The notes below the pieces were generated by a model. That model was not told the origin of the DNA. It saw only the letters and a program-made list of their open reading frames with translations, and made no database searches. Shown one piece after another: positions 1 through 8,342 of a stretch of 29,917 nucleotides of DNA; position 1 is the stretch's first letter; the number at the start of each line of letters is the position of its first letter. This stretch comes from DASYRX01 sp036003845 (GTDB taxonomy: Bacteria; Gemmatimonadota; Gemmatimonadetes; Gemmatimonadales; Gemmatimonadaceae): NCBI GenBank assembly GCA_036003845.1, contig DASYRX010000129.1, forward strand, positions 1 to 29,917, given 5' to 3'. A program made the translations under genes and the position numbers.

Positions 1-121
1 AGAGCAACTACTGTTCAGATTCAGCGGAGCGAGCGGAGGGCGCTGATACTGCTCGTTCTTACAAAGCAGTAAGTCCGCGTCATTCGCCCAGTCAGCCAAA
101 TCCGAACCGCAGTTGCTCTTT
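1..121 (+). mobile_element. MITE-like palindromic-ended element, copy A
   Basis: About 120 bp of non-coding sequence matching the reverse complement of 20434-20555 with about 12 substitutions and no indels (roughly 90 percent identity). Its two ends are imperfect inverted repeats of about 20 bp: AGAGCAACTACTGTTC at the left, and GAACCGCAGTTGCTCT at the right. An inner TTAC/GTAA pair could form a small hairpin. There is no ORF, so if mobile it would be non-autonomous and moved by an enzyme encoded elsewhere. The left end coincides with base 1 of the window, so one or two terminal bases and any target duplication are not visible. It could instead be a conserved structured RNA or a large REP/BIME unit. 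Confidence 0.7.
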
Positions 122-161
122 GGAAATTCGCGTTAGGCTGCACCTGGTCTAGCCGCGTCCG

Positions 162-1619
162 TTAACGAGTAGTGGCGTTGGCACAGCTGCGCCCCATCAT
201 GCGTTGACCGACGGCCACGATACACAGGCCGTCTGTGGGCAAGCTCTGGCGTGAAGCTGCACTCGGGCGCTCGATCGTGAACCCCGAACGCATGGCGCTC
301 GATGCCAGTCCCTTGCCAGGGAGCGAGCGCGGATTCCACGTGAAGCGATATGCCGCGACCGAACCGAGGCCATCCATGACCCGTTTGCGCGAGCCATCCG
401 AGTTCATGATCACGGCTCGCCGGCGTCCATCCGAGAGTAACAGGTCGGCGATGATCTTGCTGCCGTCGGGCGACCAATCCACCCAGCCCGACGAAAATGT
501 TGCCGACAGTCCGAGCGACGCAGTGCCGTCGCGATTTACGCGCAACGTAGCGTCGGTCCCGTTAGGCTCCTTCCCGACGAGCACGAGGCGCGATCCGTCC
601 GGCGACCAATCGAAGCTGAAGGAGCTACTCGTCGGCGTCAGATTGACGAGCCGCGAGGCGACGAGGTCAGCGACCCAGACATTCTGACCACCGGCGAATC
701 CCACGAAAGCGATATGGGTTGCATCCGGCGACCACTGCGCTTTCTGCGCGCCATCGAGCCTAACGCGCCCTCGCAGCTGGGTGCCGTCAGGTGCGACGCT
801 GCAGATGTCCCAGAAACGCCCGAAGCGGTTGCAGGAGAACAGGATCTCGCGGCCATCCGGCGACCATGTGGCGTCGAAGTCCTGGGCCAGCGTGTCCAGC
901 ACTGTGTGCTCACCCGTCCCGTCCGCGTTCACAACGTGCAGCGACGCGCGCTCGAATGGTCCGGAAAGCGATTTCTCGCGATAGAACAGCACGCGCAGGG
1001 CGTCTGGTGACCAACGCGGCGCGATGTCGTAGTACGGGTGCGTCGTTAGGCGTGTCACTCCGGTGCCGTCCAGTCGCACGCTATAGACGTCCATGGACCC
1101 GGCTCGTTCCTGAGTGAAGAGCACACGCGATCCGTCCGGGGACCAGTCCTCGAGAAAATTGCGCCCGGGAAAGCTGCTCAACTGCACTTCGACGCCGTCG
1201 GGCCGCAGATAAAAGACCTGCAGGCTGTCGTTCCGGTAATGGCGCGTGAAGGCGATGTCGCCGTAGCACTCGACCTCGAAGGCAACGACGAGCGTGTCTC
1301 TCGGACGAACATCGACTGTGCGCTCGATCGTATCGGCGAAACAGTGTGGGGCGATACCGGAGAGTCTCACAGGATAACTGCCGCTGCGCAGGTCTGCGAC
1401 GATCCCTGGGGCGGTCGGGTTGGCGGAAGTCGTGCGCGTGCCGACGCTCACGGCGAACCCGTCAGGATCGATGCCATTCCCGAGCGGAGTGATCCTAACG
1501 AGGATCGCGCCGGCTGTGCCTCCAGGGTCCGATAGCGAACCCTCGGACTCTCCGCATGCATTGAGCGCCAAGGCCAGCAGGCAAATGCAGCGAAGAGGCC
1601 GCATCATTCGAAATGTCAT
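162..1619 (-). CDS. PD40/TolB-type beta-propeller lipoprotein
   Basis: Probably a secreted lipoprotein with a WD40-like (PD40) propeller, about 485 residues. From the ATG at 1619 the protein begins with a short positive stretch, a hydrophobic LLALALNAC segment and a lipobox Cys. A beta-rich domain follows, of the PEGA-like kind with a conserved Cys near its end. Then come at least six blades carrying the WSPDG motif (variants DWSPDGSRVLF, TWSPDGREILF, QWSPDATHIAF), as in the C-terminal half of TolB. A GTG at 1661 would add 14 residues ahead of the signal, and ATGs at 1607 and 1604 are also possible; no clear Shine-Dalgarno decides. The last ~70 residues leave the propeller pattern. It is divergent from the DUF1028 gene with only ~54 bp between starts. 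No enzyme motif is visible; ligand or protein binding at the cell envelope is inferred. Confidence 0.85.
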   Translation of the reverse strand: MTFRMMRPLRCICLLALALNACGESEGSLSDPGGTAGAILVRITPLGNGIDPDGFAVSVGTRTTSANPTAPGIVADLRSGSYPVRLSGIAPHCFADTIERTVDVRPRDTLVVAFEVECYGDIAFTRHYRNDSLQVFYLRPDGVEVQLSSFPGRNFLEDWSPDGSRVLFTQERAGSMDVYSVRLDGTGVTRLTTHPYYDIAPRWSPDALRVLFYREKSLSGPFERASLHVVNADGTGEHTVLDTLAQDFDATWSPDGREILFSCNRFGRFWDICSVAPDGTQLRGRVRLDGAQKAQWSPDATHIAFVGFAGGQNVWVADLVASRLVNLTPTSSSFSFDWSPDGSRLVLVGKEPNGTDATLRVNRDGTASLGLSATFSSGWVDWSPDGSKIIADLLLSDGRRRAVIMNSDGSRKRVMDGLGSVAAYRFTWNPRSLPGKGLASSAMRSGFTIERPSAASRQSLPTDGLCIVAVGQRMMGRSCANATTR

Positions 1620-1673
1620 TGGCCGAACACTTGGCCTGGCCCCATCTGGCTCAAAGAACACAGATTGGTTGAC

Positions 1674-2441
1674 ATGAAGACAACCCTATACCCAGTGCGG
1701 GCGGCTGTCTACGCGCTGATTCTGCTCCAGAGCTTTACAGCAAGTGCGATGGCGCAGAGAAACTGGCCGCCGGTCGCCACCTTCTCCATCCTCGGCTACG
1801 ACCCCGCGACGGGTGAAGTCGGCGCCGCGGTGCAATCGCGCGTCTTCTCAGTCGGCAACGGCGTCCTCTGGGGCGAGGCCGATGCCGGCGTCGCCGCTAC
1901 ACAGGCGATCGTGGACGTGAGCTATGGGCCGAAGGCGATCGCGTATTTGAAGGAAGGGCTCGCGCCTAACGCGATCGTAACGCGTATCCTCGCCGAGGAT
2001 CCCGATCCGCGGCCAACCGACTGGACGAAAGACGGTCGCCAGTTCGCCGTGATGAACGCCAAGGGCGAAGTCGCTGTGCACACGGGACCCAAAGCGTCGA
2101 CGTGGGCAGGGCATAAAGTCGGGAAGCACTGCAGCGCGCAGGGGAACATCCTCGCAGGGCCTGCTGTGGTCGAGAACATGGTGAAGGCGTTCGAGGAGAC
2201 AGAAGGTCATCTCTCGCTTCGTTTGCTCGCCGCGCTCGAAGCGGGGCAGGCAGCGGGTGGTGACACACGCGGGATGCAGTCGGCGGCGATGCTGATCGTC
2301 AAGAAAAACGGCGGCGTCTGGCTGCATAACGACGTCGTCCTGCGTCTGCAGGTCGACGATAATCCAGAGCCGATCAAGGAGCTCAGGCGGCTCGTCGAGA
2401 AGGCCGCCGAGCAGCGCGATCGAATGCGCCGGAGGGGCTAA
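1674..2441 (+). CDS. Secreted DUF1028 family protein (Ntn-hydrolase-like)
   Basis: A 255-residue protein with a Sec signal (hydrophobic ALILLQSFTASAMAQ) followed by a full-length DUF1028 domain. Family landmarks are FSILGYDPATGEVGAAVQS at the mature N-terminus, SYGPKAIAYL, WAGHKVGKHCSAQGNILAG in the middle, GDTRGMQSAAMLIV and the closing LQVDDNPEPIKELRRLV. The family has been placed in the Ntn-hydrolase superfamily, but no reaction is firmly established to my knowledge. The ATG at 1674 gives a compact signal peptide; a TTG at 1665 would add three residues. Its TAA overlaps the next ATG by one base (TAATG), so the two products are probably translationally coupled and both exported. The function as a peptide or amide hydrolase is inferred from fold only. 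Confidence 0.9.
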   Translation: MKTTLYPVRAAVYALILLQSFTASAMAQRNWPPVATFSILGYDPATGEVGAAVQSRVFSVGNGVLWGEADAGVAATQAIVDVSYGPKAIAYLKEGLAPNAIVTRILAEDPDPRPTDWTKDGRQFAVMNAKGEVAVHTGPKASTWAGHKVGKHCSAQGNILAGPAVVENMVKAFEETEGHLSLRLLAALEAGQAAGGDTRGMQSAAMLIVKKNGGVWLHNDVVLRLQVDDNPEPIKELRRLVEKAAEQRDRMRRRG

Positions 2442-3400
2442 TGCGTCACGTCATGATCGTCGCCATTCTCAGCGCGGGCCTAACGAGTTCCGCGCTGGCA
2501 CAAGCCGATACCACGCCGCCGTGGATGTGGTCCACCGAGCGCGTGAAGCAGACGATCGGCATGGTGCGCGCCGGGAAGAGCCTCGCGCCCAAGCAATGGC
2601 CGGGCGGTGCGCGCGTCGCAGTGCTGCTGTCGTTCGATGTCGACAACGAAACGGTGTTCCTCGCGCCGGTGGCGCCGGGGCGGCCGAACATCGGCGGATT
2701 GTCGCAAGGCGAGTACGGCGCGCGCGTCGGTCTTAAACGAGTGCTGGCGCTGCTCGAAAAGCAGAAGATCCCGGCATCGTTCTTCATGCCGGCGATGAGC
2801 CTGGAGCTGCATCCGGAAATCATCCCGATGATCAAGGCCGCCGGACACCACGAGTTCGGCGTGCACGGCTGGATCCACGAGCTCAATTCCACGCTGCCGG
2901 CGGATGCCGAGCGAGATCTCGTTAGGCGCGCCGTGGCTTACTTCGAGAAAGCGCTGGGGGCCAAACCGGTCGGATATCGCGCGCCGTCGTGGAACTTCAG
3001 CCCCTCGACGCTCAGCATCATCAAGGAGCTGGGTCTTATCTACGACAGCTCACTCATGTCCGATGAGTCGCCGTACGAGCTGATGGCCGACGGGCAGCCG
3101 ACCGGAATCGTCGAGCTGCCGGTGGAATGGATTAACGATGACGCGCCGCTGCTCAATCCGCGCGGCGATCGCTATGGCGCGCCGGACCAGCTGCTCAAGG
3201 TGTGGATGGACGAATTCGACAAAGCGTACGAGGAGGGAACGAACTTCGTCCTAACGATGCATCCACACATCATCGGGCACCGGTCGCGCATCGTGTTGTT
3301 GGAGCGTCTGATCGCGCACATGAAGTCGAAGCCCGGCGTCTGGTTCGGCACTCACCGTGCGGCCGTAGAGTACGTGAAAGCCCAAGCACGAATGATGTGA
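2441..3400 (+). CDS. Secreted polysaccharide deacetylase-fold hydrolase (PuuE/HpPgdA-like)
   Basis: A 319-residue NodB-fold (carbohydrate esterase 4-like) enzyme with a signal peptide ending near SSALAQA. Catalytic landmarks are present: SFDVDNE (first Asp motif), ASFFMPA, the metal-binding HGWIHE (HxxxH), the YRAPSWNFSP motif, and a late LTMHPHIIGHRSR segment. The layout, with the FDVD opening and the MHPH end, matches the subfamily of allantoinase PuuE and Helicobacter PgdA rather than classical NodB, so the substrate could be a cyclic amide or imide instead of peptidoglycan. It is read directly from the DUF1028 gene with a one-base overlap. No terminator is visible after it; the 605-bp non-coding block follows. 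Confidence 0.9.
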   Translation: MRHVMIVAILSAGLTSSALAQADTTPPWMWSTERVKQTIGMVRAGKSLAPKQWPGGARVAVLLSFDVDNETVFLAPVAPGRPNIGGLSQGEYGARVGLKRVLALLEKQKIPASFFMPAMSLELHPEIIPMIKAAGHHEFGVHGWIHELNSTLPADAERDLVRRAVAYFEKALGAKPVGYRAPSWNFSPSTLSIIKELGLIYDSSLMSDESPYELMADGQPTGIVELPVEWINDDAPLLNPRGDRYGAPDQLLKVWMDEFDKAYEEGTNFVLTMHPHIIGHRSRIVLLERLIAHMKSKPGVWFGTHRAAVEYVKAQARMM

Positions 3401-4005
3401 GCTGGACTTCCCCGACAAGCTCATGAAGATGCGTTGATTGGAAAAGCTGTTTCGATTAGCGCACAAGTCGTTCACTTGACGGCAAACAAGCTCAAGAACG
3501 ATCAAGGATCAGCCAAAGTCTTCAGTATCTTTAAAAACACAGGCTCTTCAAACCGAATCCGCTTCTACCCGACATCGCCGCTTGCGCCACACAGGTTTTG
3601 TTGACGTTGACGATTTGAAAGAGCAACTGCTCTTCGGATGGAACGAATCGAGCGGAGCGAACAGAGCGAGCGCCTGAAGCAAAACTGAGCATCAGCACAT
3701 GCGCTGCGCAGCTACGTTTTTGCTTTTGTGAAAGAACAAAGCGCTTCGGAAGTTGTGGGCCACAAGCGTTGAACCGCGCTGGCAGTGACGAATCGAATCC
3801 GGTTTCATTCGACAACTCGGCTTGATCCGAATCGGTCTTGCGTTGACGCGTTTCAAAAGCGTCTTGACGACATTCCTGGGGCAACCCTCCAATCACTCCT
3901 CTATCATTGACATTCCGAGATTCCCGGAATCCCGTGAGGATCCAAAAAACAAGGCAGAGAAGGGTTGCTAGCGAAGCAGATTGTCAACAGAAGGGCGTTT
4001 CGCAG
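3401..4005. other. Long non-coding block with fragments of a palindromic element
   Basis: No convincing gene. The stretch is visibly less GC-rich than its neighbours and contains many TTGAC-type words (for example at about 3475, 3601, 3843, 3863 and 3907) and small inverted repeats such as GACGC/GCGTC around 3845-3863. At 3617-3638 it contains the end sequence of the 120-bp element (tttGAAAGAGCAACTGC followed by TTCGGA). No copy of the CGTTAGG word occurs between 3257 and 4061. Short ORFs on either strand lack a start signal or family resemblance. The 3' part must hold the promoter and leader of the multicopper oxidase. It may be the decayed remains of mobile elements. Confidence 0.6.
3619..3634. 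repeat. Fused-end remnant of the 120-bp element
   Basis: AAGAGCA-AC-TGCTCTT is a perfect 7-bp inverted repeat around two bases. Both arms equal the outermost ends of the element copies at 1-121 and 20434-20555, and TTCGGA follows as in copy B. It looks like the two ends joined with the interior lost, or a solo palindromic end. Chance similarity cannot be excluded for so short a match. Confidence 0.45.
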
Positions 4006-6126
4006 TTGACGCGGTTGCCATTCCGTTGCGTTTGGTCCTTAGCTGCGACCTGTGGCCTTGCCCTAACGACTCGGGCGCAAGCGCCCGCGCGTTTCAGCGC
4101 CGAATGTTCACCCACCACGCCGCTCTTCTCCTCGCCCTATTGCGCGGAGCTCGTGGCGGTTCCCGACCTCCCCGGTGCCCACGGCGTCATGCAACTCACG
4201 CCAGTCGTGTCGCCGTTCGGCATCGCCGTCGATTCGTCGGGTCGCCAGCGACAGCGCCTAACGCTTGTGATCGAGGGCCTCCCAAATCCCGCCAGCCTGG
4301 GCCCCTACAGTACGTACGTCGCGTGGGCCTACTCACTCTCGATGGACCAGGAGCGCCGGCTCGGCGTGGTGCATACCGGGCGAGTCCAGCTCGGCGAGAT
4401 GCCAACGTCGCTCGTACAGTTTCGTGTGCTCGTGAGCGCGGAGCGCGATGGGCGCGTCGCGTCGCGGGGAGGGAAGCTCGTCATGCGCGCTACGTCGCCG
4501 AGTGCGCTCCTGCTCGCGCATCGCGACGTCATGGCGCCGTTCATGGTGGGCGGCTCAGGAACGATGCAGCACGTCGAGCACTCGGCGCACTGGCCCAAGC
4601 CGGCGCCCGATCCGCGCATCACGCCGATGCCAGGCATGACCGGAATGGCACCGGCGGTCGCTCCACTCTTGCCTTCGGCGCCGCCGACGAGCTCGGCCAA
4701 GCCGCGGGAAGTCGTTAGGCTCTCGTCAGGCGACACGCTCACTCTCGCGGCTTCGGTCGTTGCGAAGAACGTCGCCGGAAAACGCTTTCTCATGTACGGA
4801 TACAACGGCCAGATCCCCGGTCCGCTCATCTCGGTCACGAAGAACGCACAGATCGTTGTGCACTTCATCAACGGCATCGATCAACCGTCGACGATCCACT
4901 GGCACGGAGTGAGACTCGAGAATCGTTTCGACGGCACGGCGCACGTCACACAGGAGCCTGTCGCGCCAGGCGACTCGTTCACCTATCGTGTCCGCTTTCC
5001 GGACGCCGGCGTGTACTGGTACCACCCGCACGTGCGCGAGGACATCCAGCAAGACCTGGGACTCTACGGCAACATCCTCGTGCGCGCGGCGCGTCCCAAC
5101 GTGCACCGCGAGGAAGTGCTCGCGCTGGACGATCTCACGCTGGACTCGACGGGGGCGCAGCTGCCGCATGGGTCCGATGTCCCCACGCACGCCCTCATGG
5201 GCCGCTTCGGCAGCCTGCTGCTCGTGAACGGCGAGCCATCGTACACGTTAGGCGTGCGCCGCGGCGAGATCGTGCGTTTCTATCTCACGAACGTCGCCAA
5301 CGCTCGCCTGCTCAATCTCACGTTCCATGGCGCGCAGGTGAAACTCATCGGCAGCGACATGGGCAACTTCGAGCGCGAGAGCTGGACCACGCACGTGACA
5401 ATCGCGCCGGCGGAGCGCTACATCGTCGACGCGCGCTTTTCGGCTCCGGGACGCCACGCCATCGTCAATCACGTGCAGTGGCTGGATCACGCGCGCGGCA
5501 TCTATAGAGACGTCGCCGACACGTTAGGCTTCGTCCAAGTGTCCGATGCGCCGGCGCCGGCGCTCGGCGGCCCGCGTTACGACGAGCTGCGCCGCGACCA
5601 AAACGTCTCACGCGAAATGGCTCCGCTCAGGCGCTACGTCGCGCGTCCCCCGGACCGCACGCTCACCCTCGGGCTCAAGCTCAAGGACGTGCCCCCAACG
5701 ATGCTCGCTATGCTCGCCGGTATGTCCGTTCCGGTGGATTGGAACGACGGCATGCCGCAGATGCACTGGGCACTCACCGGCCGCGAGGTGACGTGGACGA
5801 TCAGCGACGAACGCGGCCGCGAGAACATGGCGATCGACTGGCGCTTCAAGCGGGGTCAGGTCTTGCAACTGCGCATCAAGAATCGCTTCGATGTCGCGCA
5901 CGCGATGGCGCATCCGATGCACTTGCACGGCCAACGTTTCGTCGTCCTCGCCCGCAACGGAATACCTAACGAGAACCTTGGCTGGAAGGATACCGCTGTG
6001 CTGCCCGCCGGCGAGACGATGGACCTGCTCGTCGAGCTGACAAATCCGGGCCGCTGGATGCTCCATTGCCACATCGCCGAGCACCTCGGGACTGGCATGA
6101 TGACCGTCTTCGCGGTGGACCGCTGA
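4006..6126 (+). CDS. Multicopper oxidase with N-terminal extension
   Basis: Exported laccase-type multicopper oxidase, 706 residues from the TTG at 4006. That start gives a normal signal peptide (TRLPFRCVWSLAATCGLALTTRAQA) with an AGAAGGG-like site upstream; an upstream TTG at 3907 would add 33 unlikely residues. Copper motifs are complete: HWHG at 298-301, HPH at 340-342, HPMHLHG from 636, and HCHIAEHLGTGM from 687, supplying type 1, 2 and 3 ligands. The catalytic part starts only near residue 230. Before it lie about 200 residues of beta-rich sequence with a Cys pair (AECSPTTPLFSSPYCAEL) and a Met/Pro linker (MPGMTGMAP) that could bind copper. Likely roles are copper or metal oxidation or aromatic oxidation outside the cytoplasm; the substrate is not deducible. 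The stop codon lies inside the first repeat of the following element. Confidence 0.93.
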   Translation: MTRLPFRCVWSLAATCGLALTTRAQAPARFSAECSPTTPLFSSPYCAELVAVPDLPGAHGVMQLTPVVSPFGIAVDSSGRQRQRLTLVIEGLPNPASLGPYSTYVAWAYSLSMDQERRLGVVHTGRVQLGEMPTSLVQFRVLVSAERDGRVASRGGKLVMRATSPSALLLAHRDVMAPFMVGGSGTMQHVEHSAHWPKPAPDPRITPMPGMTGMAPAVAPLLPSAPPTSSAKPREVVRLSSGDTLTLAASVVAKNVAGKRFLMYGYNGQIPGPLISVTKNAQIVVHFINGIDQPSTIHWHGVRLENRFDGTAHVTQEPVAPGDSFTYRVRFPDAGVYWYHPHVREDIQQDLGLYGNILVRAARPNVHREEVLALDDLTLDSTGAQLPHGSDVPTHALMGRFGSLLLVNGEPSYTLGVRRGEIVRFYLTNVANARLLNLTFHGAQVKLIGSDMGNFERESWTTHVTIAPAERYIVDARFSAPGRHAIVNHVQWLDHARGIYRDVADTLGFVQVSDAPAPALGGPRYDELRRDQNVSREMAPLRRYVARPPDRTLTLGLKLKDVPPTMLAMLAGMSVPVDWNDGMPQMHWALTGREVTWTISDERGRENMAIDWRFKRGQVLQLRIKNRFDVAHAMAHPMHLHGQRFVVLARNGIPNENLGWKDTAVLPAGETMDLLVELTNPGRWMLHCHIAEHLGTGMMTVFAVDR

Positions 6127-6291
6127 TGGGGTCAGACTCCATGCTGATGGGGTCAGACTACATCGTGCGTGTTTGCGACGCGTTTGTTGAACTACGCCGC
6201 AAACACTGGCCCTTCTTCTGGGCGGACAGCTCTACCTCAACGTCCTAATTAGACCAATTGGAGTCTGACCCCGGTTGGAGTCTGACCCCGG
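6123..6291. mobile_element. REP-like non-autonomous element with GGGGTCAGACTCC ends
   Basis: Two head-to-tail copies of CTGATGGGGTCAGACTCC-type sequence (6123-6140 and 6144-6160) face two tandem copies of its complement, TTGGAGTCTGACCCCGG (6258-6274 and 6275-6291). The interior has a perfect 9-bp stem, GTGTTTGCG at 6169-6177 with CGCAAACAC at 6198-6206. From memory, this GGGGTCAGA word recurs around REP-associated Y1 transposase (RAYT) genes in many bacteria; no transposase is present here. The element abuts the multicopper oxidase so closely that the oxidase TGA (6124-6126) is part of the first repeat. The remaining 6292-6394 holds the leader of the amidohydrolase gene. Confidence 0.75.
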
Positions 6292-6394
6292 TCAATGATG
6301 ACCTTCTTCCAGGTGGAACCCTGATCGGACAAGGGTTACGTTGTGGGCCCCTTTCAAGCTCCCTGACCCTGGCTCCCAGCTATAGGGACTCCCG

Positions 6395-7813
6395 ATGCGA
6401 CTCCGATTCCTCCCCCTGCTGCTTGCAACAGCGCCTCTAACTCTCAGCGCGCAACGGACGCTCACTCCGCAGCTTCAGGCCGTCGTTTCGGTCAATGCGC
6501 CGGTCGTCGCGCTAACGCACGTCCGCCTGATCGACGGCACGGGGGCGGCTGCTCGCGACGATCAGACCATCGTCATTGAAGGCGAACTGATCAAGGCAGT
6601 CGGAAAGACTGGCGACGTGAAAGTGCCTGATGGTGCGCAAGTTATCGATTTGTCCGGCCACGCCGCCTTTCCAGGTCTCGTGGGTCTGCACGACCACATG
6701 TACTACTCGTCAGCGGCCGGCGGCGCGATGAAGATGATGTTCTACAGCTACCCGCGCCTCTTTCTGGCGGCCGGCGTCACGACAATCCGCACTGCTGGCA
6801 GTACCGACTCGTATCGCGAGCTGAACCTCAAGAAATCCATTGACGCAGGCCAGTCGATCGGGCCTGATCTCGTGGTCACTGGACCATACCTGCAGGGCCC
6901 GGTCGAAGGACCTGGCGGGATGTATCCCCTCGCGAGCCCGGAAGACGCACGTCGCATGGTGCGCTACTGGGCCGAAGAGGGCGTCACCTGGTTCAAGGCG
7001 TATACGTCGATCTCGCGCGCCGAGCTCGGGGCGGCGATCGACGAAGCGCACAAGCGCGGCGTGAAGGTAACCGCGCACCTCTGCTCCGTCGGGTTCCGCG
7101 AAGCCGTCGCGTTAGGCATCGACAATCTGGAGCACGGCCTCTTTACCAATTCCGAATACGTCGCCGGCAAGCAACCCGACGCCTGTCCCGCCGGAGGTAG
7201 CTCGGCGAGCTACGCCACGTTGGACATCGCCAGCCCTGACGTGCAGCGCACGATCCAGGAGATGGTGAAGAACAAGGTCGCGATGACGTCGACGCTCGCT
7301 GTCTTCGAAACGGGAGCGCCGAGCCGGCTCGAGCGCGATGAGCGCGTACTCGCGGCGCTGTTTCCGGCTGCGAGCCAAGCCGTCGCTCAGTTCTACGACC
7401 GCGGCAAGAGCTCGAATGACTCAGTCTTCAATCAGGTGTTCCGCAGAGCGATGGACTTCGAACGCGCTTTCGTGAAAGCGGGCGGCGTGCTAGCGGCAGG
7501 GTCAGACCCATGTTGTGCGCATTCGATCGCCGGCTACTCGGACCAGCGCAACTATGTGCTGCTCAACGAGGCTGGCTTCTCGCCGGAAGAAGCGATGCGC
7601 ATCATGACACTCAATGGCGCGACGGTGTTAGGCAAGGCTGACAAAGTCGGCAGCATCGCCGCGGGGAAACAAGCGGACATCGTCATCGTGCGCGGCGATC
7701 CGACGAAGCAGCCGGGCGACATTCGCAACACAGTAACGGTGTTCCGAAAGGGTCTCGGTTTTGACTCCGCGAAGTTGACAGCGAGTATCGCGGGACTGGT
7801 TGGCCTCCGGTAA
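6395..7813 (+). CDS. Secreted metal-dependent amidohydrolase
   Basis: A 472-residue amidohydrolase-superfamily enzyme of the imidazolonepropionase/prolidase-like group, with a signal peptide (RFLPLLLATAPLTLSAQ). A binuclear metal site can be traced: HDH at 99-101, a candidate carboxylated Lys in WFKAY (Lys201), His228 in VTAHL, His247 in NLEHG, and Asp371 in LAAGSDPCC. The C-terminal strand set (GSIAAGKQADIVIVRGDP) is the usual beta-sandwich return. Such exported enzymes commonly cleave dipeptides or other cyclic or linear amides; the substrate here is unknown. It is first in a tight + strand run, with only 19 bp to the SixA gene, so it may be co-transcribed despite an unrelated role. Confidence 0.92.
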   Translation: MRLRFLPLLLATAPLTLSAQRTLTPQLQAVVSVNAPVVALTHVRLIDGTGAAARDDQTIVIEGELIKAVGKTGDVKVPDGAQVIDLSGHAAFPGLVGLHDHMYYSSAAGGAMKMMFYSYPRLFLAAGVTTIRTAGSTDSYRELNLKKSIDAGQSIGPDLVVTGPYLQGPVEGPGGMYPLASPEDARRMVRYWAEEGVTWFKAYTSISRAELGAAIDEAHKRGVKVTAHLCSVGFREAVALGIDNLEHGLFTNSEYVAGKQPDACPAGGSSASYATLDIASPDVQRTIQEMVKNKVAMTSTLAVFETGAPSRLERDERVLAALFPAASQAVAQFYDRGKSSNDSVFNQVFRRAMDFERAFVKAGGVLAAGSDPCCAHSIAGYSDQRNYVLLNEAGFSPEEAMRIMTLNGATVLGKADKVGSIAAGKQADIVIVRGDPTKQPGDIRNTVTVFRKGLGFDSAKLTASIAGLVGLR

Positions 7814-7832
7814 GACGCAAGGGAGACGCACT

Positions 7833-8342
7833 ATGCAATTGCTCGTGATTCGCCACGCGATAGCGGAAGATCGGGAGGATTTTGCGGCAACAGGTAGCGA
7901 CGACGCCGAGCGACCGCTGACGCGCATCGGTAAGCGACGCATGCGGCGCAATGCGCGCGGGCTCGCGCGCATCGCGCCGGTGATCACCAAGATTGCGACC
8001 AGTCCGTACGTGCGCGCCATGGAGACGGCACGCCTCGTCGCCGACGAGTTAGGCGTCCAGGACGACATCGTCACTGTCGACACGCTGACGCCTGATCATA
8101 TGAGTGAGGCGCTGCTCCCATTTCTGTCCGCGCTTCCTCCCGACGCCAATGTGGCCATCGTCGGGCATGAGCCGCACTTGGGTCGCCTCGTCACTTGGCT
8201 CCTGACGGGTGCCTCCGAATCGCACGTGATGTTCAAGAAAGGGGGCGTTGCTCTGTTGGACCTTGGTGTGCGGCCCTCGGCCGGGAGCGCGATCTTGCAG
8301 TGGTTGCTCACACCGGGTCAGCTGCGCGCGATCGCGGATTGA
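7833..8342 (+). CDS. sixA: SixA-type phosphohistidine phosphatase
   Basis: A 169-residue cytoplasmic member of the histidine phosphatase superfamily, SixA branch. The N-terminal LLVIRHAIA has the catalytic Arg7-His8 pair, RPLTRIGKRRM matches the family pattern, SPYVRAMETA carries the second phosphate-binding Arg, and VGHEPHLG has the second catalytic His112. SixA removes phosphate from His in phosphorelay or phosphotransfer proteins. The ATG at 7833 follows a GGGAGA site; an upstream start at 7800 would overlap the previous gene. Its TGA overlaps the ATG of the CHAD-CYTH gene (TGATG), so the two are translationally coupled, and SixA next to CHAD proteins is a common bacterial pairing. Confidence 0.93.
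   Translation: MQLLVIRHAIAEDREDFAATGSDDAERPLTRIGKRRMRRNARGLARIAPVITKIATSPYVRAMETARLVADELGVQDDIVTVDTLTPDHMSEALLPFLSALPPDANVAIVGHEPHLGRLVTWLLTGASESHVMFKKGGVALLDLGVRPSAGSAILQWLLTPGQLRAIAD

Noticed and set aside
3251..3896. Short minus-strand frames across the 3401-4005 block (for example 3531-3896)
   Set aside because: They span the palindromic remnant, have no ribosome binding site and resemble no family I know.
4329..4877. 182-codon frame antisense to the multicopper oxidase
   Set aside because: A shadow of the oxidase linker and first copper domain, whose + strand motifs are unmistakable.
7498..7512. GGGTCAGACCC inside the amidohydrolase, similar to the REP-like repeat
   Set aside because: It encodes the conserved GSDP metal-site segment, so the match is coincidental.
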